The position numbers and the translations under genes are program-made. 12,909 nt of DNA from JBBRRP01 sp038251425. Its GTDB lineage: Bacteria; Myxococcota_A; Polyangia; Polyangiales; Polyangiaceae. Location of the stretch: NCBI GenBank assembly GCA_038251425.1, contig JBBSBI010000156.1:1-12909 (forward strand), given 5' to 3'. The notes below the pieces were generated by a model, which did no database searches, was not told the origin of the DNA, and saw only the letters and a list, made by a program, of their open reading frames with translations. This document shows positions 7,110-12,909 of the stretch, piece after piece; position 1 is the stretch's first letter; every line of letters begins with the position of its first letter.

Positions 7110-7277
7110 ATGTTTGTACGCTTTCATCTTCGAGTCGTCAAGACATAACTGTATTGTCCCGATCAAATACGGCATTTAATGCCACTATGACGATGATCGA
7201 CTTCTTTTCTGAGTAGATAATTCCGAGCGGAATTCACAAGATAAACGGTTAGAAGAAGTTGCGGAGATCGAGGCTAC
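7110..7277. other. Non-coding spacer between the beta-helix gene and the PSD operon
   Basis: This AT-richer stretch has no convincing open frame. It holds the perfect 7-bp inverted repeat AATTCCG-AG-CGGAATT at 7219-7234 and one isolated TTAGAA half-site at 7249-7254. No hairpin followed by a T-run is seen downstream of the beta-helix stop codon, so read-through from that gene into the PSD operon is possible. Confidence 0.5.
7219..7234. repeat. 16-bp inverted repeat AATTCCGAGCGGAATT
   Basis: Seven bases on each side pair perfectly around a central AG. It lies 44 bases downstream of the beta-helix gene stop (minus strand) and about 165 bases upstream of the PSD gene start. It has no T-tract on either side and so does not look like a terminator. 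A regulator-binding site is possible. Its half-site differs from the TTCTAA type found at 7066 and 9363, so it would belong to another protein. Confidence 0.4.
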
Positions 7278-9302
7278 CTAGCGACTGCTTGCCTCAAGCA
7301 ACCCCACGCAAGCTCCAGTTCTTGTCGTCCGAAGCTCTTGTGAACGCTGCCCGCGCGTTATCAAAGCCTGCACCTCATACCTCAGACCGAACACGCCCCA
7401 GGTGCCTGAGAAAGTGCTGTCCGACACGACGACGGCAGGTGCTTCTCCTACCCGCTCTCGGTTCTTGAAGTAGAAGCCCCCATTGAGCTCCGTGGAGCCG
7501 CCAGCGAAAGTGGCGAGGTTGGTTCGGTCCTTTTCCGTCTTGTGACCCGAGATCCAGAGCCTGCCTCCGAAGTTCGCAATGTGGGGACTCCAATCATAGC
7601 TTTCTGTGTTGATTTGCCAGAGCCACGTTTGCTTGTGGTGAAAGATGGCGGGCACCGCCCCGACGTCGAGCAAAAACAGCTTACCAGGTTGAGTGCTTTC
7701 TTCTGTGATGATCGGGGCGGTACCTCCCCACACTATCACGGTGCGGTCGCTCGCAGGATCGATACCCCAGCCGGTTCCTCGCACTGGTACAAACTCGAAC
7801 ATCACCACTTTCGAAGTTCCAGCCACCACGCGAAAAGCCGGCTTATTCAGCGGCAGCTCGCCGTTGCTGTAGTGGCTACGAAAGAACGGGTGAACGATGG
7901 TCTCGTCTTTAGCGCTGAATCCCTTCGCTTCAACGTCCCCGGCTCCACCGAGAATGCGCTCAACATTGCCGCGGACAATGATGGTATCCTGAAGCTCTCC
8001 GCCGCGCGGTAAGAATACCGTCTTAGCTCCAGAATCAATGGCGTGCTGCAGCCGCTCGGTGAAGCCTTTCCCCGAATCCACGATCACCCATTGTGCAGCC
8101 GGCTCATACGCTGGAACGGGGGGCAGCTCCGCGGGCAGATTGGGGATACCCGCGACCTGGGTCGACGGCGAGGTAAAGCTGTACTGGCCCGCATGCGGGT
8201 AGACAAAACGTTCGAGGCTACCGTCCTTAGAGCCCTCGGAAGTCTGAACTGACTTTCGATACCCTCGCACCTCGACATCCCGCATCACCAAAATGCCGCT
8301 ATCAGCTATCACCGCGGAAGACTGCGATCCGGGACTCAGGAGCTCCGCCCGAGTGAGCGTGACGAGGCCGCCGGAGCTGTTGCCGCCTCCAGCCTGCGTG
8401 CCGTTGCCCCCCCTACCCGCTATGAGGGCAGGCACGCGATTGTGGCTCGTTAAGTGGCTGATGAAGAGATTTTGTTTTTGGTTGACGATGCCAGCAACCC
8501 GCTGATTCTTCAGTGTGATGTCCCCGAGGGTCATGCTGTGCTTGTTGCTCGTCGACAAGATACCCACGTCGAAACCATCCACCAGCAGATCCCAGACCAG
8601 GCCAGGCCCGGGTTCCCTGGTCATTGAAAGGCCAACTGCCCCGCGGTGCGCAGGATCCTCACTCAGAATGGCGAGGTTAAAAAGACCGCCCATATTGTTA
8701 GTGTGGTACTCCAACGCAACGGCTCCGGCATTGTTCGGACCGACCACCAACGTGATGCCGACGATGTACTGTTCAAAGTTCTGGGCAAAATGCTGGTCGC
8801 CGCGCGTATCCAGCCACGTCTTAGTTCGCTTCGGATTTCCGAAACCGGGCGCTCCCTCACGTAGCAGCAAGACAGTACGCCCCCTGCCCGCACCGCGTAC
8901 AAACTTCTTCTTGTCGCCCCAAACGATCGAGTCGCTCAGAACATACGTGCCCGCCGGCACGTAGATGTCACGCGCTGCACCGAAGCGGCTGTGCGGTCGG
9001 GCCTTTCCTGATTCAAACACTGCCTTAAACGCACGCGTGTCGTCCGTCACGCCGTCCCCGCGCGCTCCCCCGTCGAGTTGCATGTTCACGATGTTAGTGG
9101 AATCGAAACGGTCATACCCGTTGGGTAACGAGAAATCGCTGCTCAACGCACCAAAAGGACTCGCCTGTGCACGCTCAGCTGCTTTTGGATCCGGAGCGCC
9201 GGTGGGTTTTGCATCGGATACTGTTCGCTGCAAACAGGAAGGCACGGCCCCTGCCACTGCAATCAGGCCAAGTATCGAGAGAGTAGCGAAACGAAAGTTC
9301 AA
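7278..9302 (-). CDS. Lipoprotein with two right-handed beta-helix (pectate lyase superfamily) domains
   Basis: A 674-residue protein. The first beta-helix domain opens with the Pectate_lyase_3 signature RGDGVTDDTRAF (about 81-92), followed by a capping strand IYVPAGTYVLSDSI (about 113-126) and helix rungs to about 345. A second entry of the same kind begins near 410 (GKGFTERLQHAIDSGAKTVFLPRG) and runs to about 645. This tandem layout recalls GH55 exo-beta-1,3-glucanases, but I cannot place catalytic residues, so lyase, hydrolase or binding protein all remain open. The start is a TTG with an AAGGA ribosome site nine bases upstream; a nearer ATG is out of frame and stops after two codons. The signal peptide ends at a lipobox-like AVPSC (cysteine 23), acceptable but not classical. 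It is divergent from the GH28-like gene and probably an envelope enzyme of the same pathway. Confidence 0.82.
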   Translation of the reverse strand: MNFRFATLSILGLIAVAGAVPSCLQRTVSDAKPTGAPDPKAAERAQASPFGALSSDFSLPNGYDRFDSTNIVNMQLDGGARGDGVTDDTRAFKAVFESGKARPHSRFGAARDIYVPAGTYVLSDSIVWGDKKKFVRGAGRGRTVLLLREGAPGFGNPKRTKTWLDTRGDQHFAQNFEQYIVGITLVVGPNNAGAVALEYHTNNMGGLFNLAILSEDPAHRGAVGLSMTREPGPGLVWDLLVDGFDVGILSTSNKHSMTLGDITLKNQRVAGIVNQKQNLFISHLTSHNRVPALIAGRGGNGTQAGGGNSSGGLVTLTRAELLSPGSQSSAVIADSGILVMRDVEVRGYRKSVQTSEGSKDGSLERFVYPHAGQYSFTSPSTQVAGIPNLPAELPPVPAYEPAAQWVIVDSGKGFTERLQHAIDSGAKTVFLPRGGELQDTIIVRGNVERILGGAGDVEAKGFSAKDETIVHPFFRSHYSNGELPLNKPAFRVVAGTSKVVMFEFVPVRGTGWGIDPASDRTVIVWGGTAPIITEESTQPGKLFLLDVGAVPAIFHHKQTWLWQINTESYDWSPHIANFGGRLWISGHKTEKDRTNLATFAGGSTELNGGFYFKNRERVGEAPAVVVSDSTFSGTWGVFGLRYEVQALITRGQRSQELRTTRTGACVGLLEASSR

Positions 9303-9328
9303 ATCATTTCGTCCTTATCCAAAAAGCT

Positions 9329-9357
9329 AGGCTACACTCAGGCGTAGCCACGTTCAA
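9329..9357 (-). promoter_or_regulatory. Candidate promoter of the beta-helix lipoprotein gene
   Basis: On the minus strand TTGAAC (9357-9352) and TAGCCT (9334-9329) are spaced by 17 bases, with the gene starting 27 bases further on after a good AAGGA ribosome site. The -10 matches the consensus at only three positions, and it overlaps the inverted repeat at 9330-9349. Confidence 0.3.
9330..9349. repeat. Inverted repeat GGCTAC-N8-GTAGCC in the divergent intergenic region
   Basis: A perfect 6-bp inverted repeat with an 8-base centre sits midway between the beta-helix lipoprotein gene and the GH28-like gene. It overlaps a possible -10 for each direction (TAGCCT on minus, TACACT at 9333-9338 on plus). 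It may be an operator controlling both genes. Its half-site is unrelated to the TTCTAA type. Confidence 0.4.
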
Positions 9358-9362
9358 CCTAT

Positions 9363-9378
9363 TTCTAAAGCTTTACAT
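9363..9378. promoter_or_regulatory. Near-palindrome resembling the 7066 site, candidate operator before the GH28-LacI operon
   Basis: TTCTAAAGCTTTACAT agrees with the symmetric form TTCTAAA-NN-TTTAGAA except at two right-half bases; its centre is GC where the 7066-7081 site has CG. It ends one base before the GH28 start codon, where a ribosome-binding site would normally be, and no Shine-Dalgarno sequence is visible there. If bound by the LacI protein of this operon it would give autoregulation. Confidence 0.42.
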
Positions 9379-9379
9379 A

Positions 9380-10597
9380 ATGTCAAACTCAATCACCAAA
9401 CCGTTCAATGTGCGGACCTGTGGAGCGGCTGGCGACGGCCACACCGACGACACTCGCGCTGTTCAGGCGGCTCTCGACGGAGTCGCCGCTTCCGGTGGTG
9501 GAACCGTTTTGGTCCCTCCGGGCGTCTTTTCGTGCAACACGCTCCACTTGCGGTCGCGGGTGATCCTCCACTTGGCAAAGGGAGCGGTGCTGCGATCGCG
9601 TGAAGATCCATCCTGTTATCCAGTCATTGCTGAGACGGCCAATCTGCCAGGGCAGATCCAGGCTTTTCTTTGGGGGCAAGGCTGCATCGGCAGCGCTATT
9701 GAGGGGCCTGGAGCCATCGACGGCGGTCACCCTGAAGCGCTCGCCGGAGAAGCGGCCCGAGCAGTGCGCTTCCGTCCGGCACTGCTCTTCCTGTGCGAAT
9801 GTATGGATCTGCGTCTCTCCGAATGCGAGCTACGGAACAGCGCCTTCTGGACCGCACACCTTCAACGCTGCCGAGACGTCTTGATCAAGGGCATTCGGAT
9901 CCGCTCCCATCCCGAGCGCACCAATGCCGATGGGATCGATCCGGACGGCTGTCAGCGTGTCCGCATCGTCGGCTGCGATGTGGCGACCGGTGATGACGCT
10001 CTGGTGCTCAAGAGCACCGAAGGAGATGCCTGCGAGGACATCGTTGTCGAAGACTGCGTTTTTCGTTCGAGCTGTGCTGCCGTGAAACTCGGAACCGAGT
10101 CTCTCGGCCCGATACGCCGTGTGGTGGTGCGGCGTTGTCGGCTCGAATCCTCAGATCGAGGGATTGCACTGCATCTCAAGGACGGCGGAGAATTCGAAGA
10201 CGTGATCTTCGAGGACAGTACGGTCTTGGCGGATGGCCAATTTGCAGTGCTCATCGACGCCTCGCCCCGCCATTCCGAACACGCCTTCCCGGGCACCATT
10301 CGTCGCGTGTCACTCCGGCGCTTGCAGGTGCGCACGCCGGGGCGTTGCCTTGTGGAAGGGCAAACTGACGGCCTGATCGAAGATATACTTATGGAGGACA
10401 TCACCTGGCACGCCACCGGGCCCCTTCTGCCGAACTCGGAAAAGCCAGCTGGCGCTGCGCGGACCTCGCTCCGTGTAGCTGCGCCGACGCCTGACGCTCG
10501 ACTCGTGATTCAGGGAGTTCGAGGCCTCACCATTTCAGGCTTCCGAGTGCGAGGCGACACCAGCGCCAAAGACTGTCATATCCGGGAGTGCCAATGA
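9380..10597 (+). CDS. GH28-like (polygalacturonase-type) beta-helix glycosidase, cytoplasmic
   Basis: A 405-residue right-handed beta-helix protein. It opens with FNVRTCGAAGDGHTDDT (about 9-25) and a cap GGGTVLVPPGVF (about 39-50). Two of the family GH28 catalytic motifs are clear: NADGIDPDGC (182-191, in place of NTD) and TGDDALVLKS (203-212, the GDD aspartates). The third motif, usually GHG with a catalytic histidine, reads CAAVKLGTES (232-241), and the RIK region reads RGIALHLK (260-267). This variant occurs in a broad bacterial GH28-like group, so galacturonan hydrolysis is plausible but not assured. No signal peptide is present, implying action on imported oligosaccharides. ATG 9380 is the only sensible start because the fold begins at residue 9. 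Its stop overlaps the LacI start (ATGA), so the two are cotranscribed and translationally coupled. Confidence 0.87.
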   Translation: MSNSITKPFNVRTCGAAGDGHTDDTRAVQAALDGVAASGGGTVLVPPGVFSCNTLHLRSRVILHLAKGAVLRSREDPSCYPVIAETANLPGQIQAFLWGQGCIGSAIEGPGAIDGGHPEALAGEAARAVRFRPALLFLCECMDLRLSECELRNSAFWTAHLQRCRDVLIKGIRIRSHPERTNADGIDPDGCQRVRIVGCDVATGDDALVLKSTEGDACEDIVVEDCVFRSSCAAVKLGTESLGPIRRVVVRRCRLESSDRGIALHLKDGGEFEDVIFEDSTVLADGQFAVLIDASPRHSEHAFPGTIRRVSLRRLQVRTPGRCLVEGQTDGLIEDILMEDITWHATGPLLPNSEKPAGAARTSLRVAAPTPDARLVIQGVRGLTISGFRVRGDTSAKDCHIRECQ

Positions 10598-11640
10598 AAT
10601 CCTCTCGAACTACGCTGCGCCAGATCGCCGAGCACTGCGGCCTCTCCATCCGAACAGTGAGCGAAATTCTGAGTGGCAAGGATGCCCTGTATCGTCCTGT
10701 AACACGTGACCAGGTTCGCAGCGCAGCAGTGGCTCTCGACTATCGTCCCAACGGGTACGCGCGAGCCATCAAGGCTGGCAAGTTTGGAGCCGTTGCGTTG
10801 GTGTCACCCTACGGCGCTGCCTATGAACACATACCGGAGAGCTCTCTCGTTCAGATGGCGCAGACCTTCGGCGAGGCAGGCGTCCACCTAGTGTTCAGTC
10901 TGCTCGACGCCGCCCAGCTCACCTCAGCAGAAACGCTGCCTCGTGTTCTCGGAGAACTCATGGTGGATGGGCTCATCATCAACTGGCACGATGCTCCGCC
11001 CGTCGAATTGCTAACGCTCATTGGTCGCTTGGGCACGCCTGCTGTCTGGTTCAATCACGATCTGGCCTACGACGCCGTTCGCCCCGATGATTTTCGGGCA
11101 GCCGAAGAGGCGACGCAGCGCTTGCTCACGCTCGGACACCGTAACATCGCCTACATCGACTACCCCTATCTCACGCTGACACAACGCCACGTGAGTCGGG
11201 ATCTTCGTCTTCAAGGGTATGAGCGAGCGATGCGCCAAGCAGGCTTTAATCCACGACTCATCAGCGCGCTCGTTGCCTCCGATCCCTCCGAAGAGGGTAG
11301 AAGGCAATTCACCGCGGATTGGTTGAAAGCTCCAGAACGCCCAAGCGCGATCCTCTCCGCCCGCCCGAATGATGCCGCCATGGCTCTGTTTGTGGCACAC
11401 GGATTGGGTCTCAAATGTCCCCAAGATCTGACGGCGGTTGCGTTCGCTGAAGCACCGGTTCATGCAGGCTACCTGTTCGATACGATTGTCCCCCTTTCCG
11501 GAAACGTCGGAGCAGCTGCCGCGAGTATGCTGTTGCGCAAGCTGGCCTCGCCCAAGGAGATACAACCGACGGAGTTGACTCCCTGCGAGTATCTCGTCGG
11601 CGAAACGGTGGGCGCATACGACGAGGCATTCAAATCTTAG
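10594..11640 (+). CDS. LacI-family transcriptional regulator
   Basis: A 348-residue LacI/GalR-type regulator of normal length. Residues about 6-28 form the helix-turn-helix (TLRQIAEHCGLSIRTVSEILSG), followed by the hinge-helix region with DYRPNGYARAIKAGK (about 48-62). The rest is a periplasmic-binding-protein-like sensor: GAVALVSP, GELMVDGLIINW, TPAVWFNHD, LLTLGHRNIAYID, LQGYERAMRQAGF, RPSAILSARPNDAAMALFVAHGLG and a closing CEYLVGETVG. The effector should be a sugar or sugar acid and cannot be read off. ATG 10594 is preceded by GGGAG five bases away; an in-frame GTG at 10588 is less likely. The gene overlaps the GH28-like gene by four bases, so it is coexpressed with it and probably controls it and neighbouring operons through the TTCTAA-type palindromes. 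Confidence 0.95.
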   Translation: MKSSRTTLRQIAEHCGLSIRTVSEILSGKDALYRPVTRDQVRSAAVALDYRPNGYARAIKAGKFGAVALVSPYGAAYEHIPESSLVQMAQTFGEAGVHLVFSLLDAAQLTSAETLPRVLGELMVDGLIINWHDAPPVELLTLIGRLGTPAVWFNHDLAYDAVRPDDFRAAEEATQRLLTLGHRNIAYIDYPYLTLTQRHVSRDLRLQGYERAMRQAGFNPRLISALVASDPSEEGRRQFTADWLKAPERPSAILSARPNDAAMALFVAHGLGLKCPQDLTAVAFAEAPVHAGYLFDTIVPLSGNVGAAAASMLLRKLASPKEIQPTELTPCEYLVGETVGAYDEAFKS

Positions 11641-11757
11641 CTACGGATCGGTATCGACTCGAACGAAAACCCAATTCCGCATCTCGGCGTCGGCCACCTC
11701 GAACCGCCAAATCGGTCGGAAGCCCGCCCAGCCCGGCTCGAAATCAGCGCGCGCCAT
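11641..11757 (-). CDS. Possible small ORF or gene remnant (38 residues), unidentified
   Basis: On the minus strand an ATG at 11757 opens a 38-codon frame ending in TAG at 11643-11641, directly abutting the LacI stop codon. The product contains the tryptophan- and acid-rich run FEPGWAGFRPIWRFEVADAE, and about three quarters of third codon positions are G or C, as in real genes here. No ribosome site is visible, and upstream the frame runs into the antisense of pilD. It may be the surviving 3' end of a deleted gene, a small protein, or chance. I recognise no family. Confidence 0.25.
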   Translation of the reverse strand: MARADFEPGWAGFRPIWRFEVADAEMRNWVFVRVDTDP

Positions 11758-11773
11758 TGCTAGAGTGCTTGGC

Positions 11774-12742
11774 ATGCCCACACTGAGCGAGCTTCCGCAC
11801 TCCTTCGTCGTGGTGCTCGCCGTATCGCTGGGGATGGTGCTCGCGTCTTTCGGCAATGTCGTGATCTATCGCTTGCCACGCGGCATGAATCTTTCGCACC
11901 CAGGCTCAACCTGTCCGAAGTGCGGCACCAAGATTCGCCCCTACGACAACATCCCGGTCTTGAGCTGGGTTTTTCTGCGCGGCAAGGCGCGTTGCTGCGG
12001 CACCAAGATTTCACCGCGCTACGTGCTCTTGGAAGGCATGGGCGGCCTGTTGGGTTTCGCACTTTGCGAAACAACGCTGACGCGGCTCGCACCGGATCTG
12101 CCCTTTTGGCAGGTGCTCACCCTCATCTTCCTGTATCTGATCCTCACGCTCGGTTTGATTTGCGCGGCTTTCATCGACTTAGAGCACATGATCTTGCCTG
12201 ATGAGATCACCCTGGGTGGAGCCGCGCTCGGACTCGCCACCGTTTCTCTCAGACCAGAAGTGACGTTCTGGGAAAGCTTGCTCGGCGCCGCCGTCGGTTT
12301 TCTGGTGATCTGGCTGCCGTTCGACGTGTTGTATCGAGCATTCCGGGGGCATGCTGGAATGGGCATGGGGGATGCGAAGCTCTTGTTGTTGGCAGGAGCG
12401 TGGTTTGGCTGGCCTGCCGCCATTTTTGCGTTACTCGTAGGAGCCGTGCAGGGCACGTGCGTAGCCGTCGCGGTGTATGCCGCAACCGGCAAGCTGGAGG
12501 AGCCAGCGGCGGTCACGGCCGAACGGGAGGAGATGTTGAAGTTGATCGAAGCCGCGGCGCCTGAAGCTCAAGCGGCGCTGCGCGAGGAGTTCTCGAAAGA
12601 TCTCGTGCTCCAAGAGCAGGCAACTGGGCTCGCCAAGTCCCGATTTGCGTTTGGACCGTTCTTGGTACTCGGCATCCTCGAATACACGCTCTTCGGGCCC
12701 GAGTTCACCCAACTCTATCTTAGCCTTGCTGGTTTCGAATGA
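11774..12742 (+). CDS. pilD: Prepilin peptidase / N-methyltransferase (type IV pilin leader peptidase)
   Basis: A 322-residue inner-membrane aspartic protease that removes the leader of type IV prepilins or type II pseudopilins and N-methylates the new N-terminus. The N-terminal helix is followed by SFGNVVIYRLPRGMNLSHPGS, then the cytoplasmic zinc-type region with CPKC (47-50), NIPVLSWVFLRG and ISPRY. Catalytic aspartates sit in AFIDLEHMILPDEIT (about D135) and GMGMGDAK (about D200), within a multi-helix membrane core. The second cysteine pair is altered (KARCCGTK, see findings). A charged insertion of about 50 residues (about 240-290) precedes the closing FGPFLVLG helix. ATG 11774 is preferred; a GTG at 11765 would add three residues. 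The next lipoprotein gene overlaps by ATGA. It is unconnected with the sugar locus. Confidence 0.95.
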   Translation: MPTLSELPHSFVVVLAVSLGMVLASFGNVVIYRLPRGMNLSHPGSTCPKCGTKIRPYDNIPVLSWVFLRGKARCCGTKISPRYVLLEGMGGLLGFALCETTLTRLAPDLPFWQVLTLIFLYLILTLGLICAAFIDLEHMILPDEITLGGAALGLATVSLRPEVTFWESLLGAAVGFLVIWLPFDVLYRAFRGHAGMGMGDAKLLLLAGAWFGWPAAIFALLVGAVQGTCVAVAVYAATGKLEEPAAVTAEREEMLKLIEAAAPEAQAALREEFSKDLVLQEQATGLAKSRFAFGPFLVLGILEYTLFGPEFTQLYLSLAGFE

Positions 12743-12909
12743 GCGCTCTGCGGTATAGGCTGTGCGCATTCATGCTGCTCGCGGTAGGGGCCTGCACGCC
12801 CGCGCTCAGAACACCCAGAACTGGTCCGTTTCCGCTCAACGCGCGTTTCACGATTGTCGACTTCCCGCCGCCACCCGCGCGCATTGAAACGTTGCCGCCC
12901 GATCCTGGG
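12739..12909 (+). CDS. Lipoprotein, 5' part only (runs off the window)
   Basis: The first 57 codons of a gene that starts at an ATG overlapping the pilD stop (ATGA), so it is translationally coupled to pilD. The N-terminus is a lipoprotein signal (MSALRYRLCAFMLLAVGAC) with the acylated cysteine at 19. After that the visible part is proline-rich (VDFPPPPARIETLPPDPG), like a surface linker. Coupling to pilD hints at a role in pilus or secretion assembly, but this is only position-based; the family cannot be named from this fragment. Confidence 0.75.
   Translation, partial: MSALRYRLCAFMLLAVGACTPALRTPRTGPFPLNARFTIVDFPPPPARIETLPPDPG

Noticed and set aside
7219..7234. Resemblance of AATTCCGAGCGGAATT to the E. 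coli lac operator
   Set aside because: Only the AATT and GAGCGG core are shared, and the other two operator candidates here have a different half-site; the likeness is probably chance.
7286..7300. TGCTTG-CCT-CAAGCA hairpin as a terminator of the beta-helix gene
   Set aside because: It lies inside the last codons of the gene and is not followed by a T-run on the minus strand.
11765..11773. GTG start for pilD three codons upstream
   Set aside because: There is no ribosome site in front of it, and ATG 11774 gives the usual N-terminus; the difference is only three residues.

Overview
ORGANISM. The window looks like chromosomal DNA from a Gram-negative delta-proteobacterial lineage, most likely Myxococcota (Polyangia-like). 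The reasons are several lipoproteins with long Gly/Ser/Thr- or Pro-rich linkers, a PSD-type (DUF1592-family) lipoprotein next to a Tat-exported DUF1552 protein, and a PilD-type prepilin peptidase with a C-terminal insertion. GC content, judged by eye and not computed, is in the high fifties, below typical Sorangium or Myxococcus. Planctomycetes also carry PSD/DUF1552 pairs, so the phylum call is an inference. I see no tRNA, rRNA, CRISPR array, insertion sequence or phage gene.

LAYOUT. The left edge has a possible gene 3' end (1-126) and a small cysteine-containing lipoprotein (129-440, +). A long cytoplasmic GH36/melibiase-like glycosidase follows (513-2648, -), divergent from a LamG-fold lipoprotein (2818-3636, +). 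Convergent to the latter is a two-gene operon, PSD-domain lipoprotein (7054-5189, -) followed by the Tat substrate DUF1552 protein (5179-3713, -). Upstream on the same strand is a two-domain right-handed beta-helix lipoprotein (9302-7278, -). Divergent from it is a second operon: a GH28-like beta-helix glycosidase (9380-10597, +) and a LacI-family regulator (10594-11640, +), overlapping by 4 bases. The right end is unrelated housekeeping: prepilin peptidase pilD (11774-12742, +) and the start of a lipoprotein gene (12739 to the edge), again with an ATGA overlap.

HOW THE PARTS MAY WORK TOGETHER. Positions 513-11640 read as one polysaccharide-utilisation locus. Three lipoproteins (LamG, PSD, double beta-helix) and one Tat-exported protein would act in the envelope. 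Two glycosidases without signal peptides (GH28-like, GH36-like) would act on imported oligosaccharides, with a LacI-type sensor as local regulator. The substrate cannot be read from sequence; a galactose- and uronic-acid-containing, pectin-like polymer is a reasonable guess. No transporter is present in the window.

REGULATION. Similar inverted repeats with TTCTA/TAGAA-type half-sites lie in three intergenic regions: before the PSD operon (7066-7081), before the GH28-LacI operon (9363-9378), and, with altered spacing, before the GH36-like gene (2703-2717). They are candidate operators for the local LacI protein and the most testable novelty here. Other unexplained inverted repeats lie at 2744-2783, 7219-7234 and 9330-9349.
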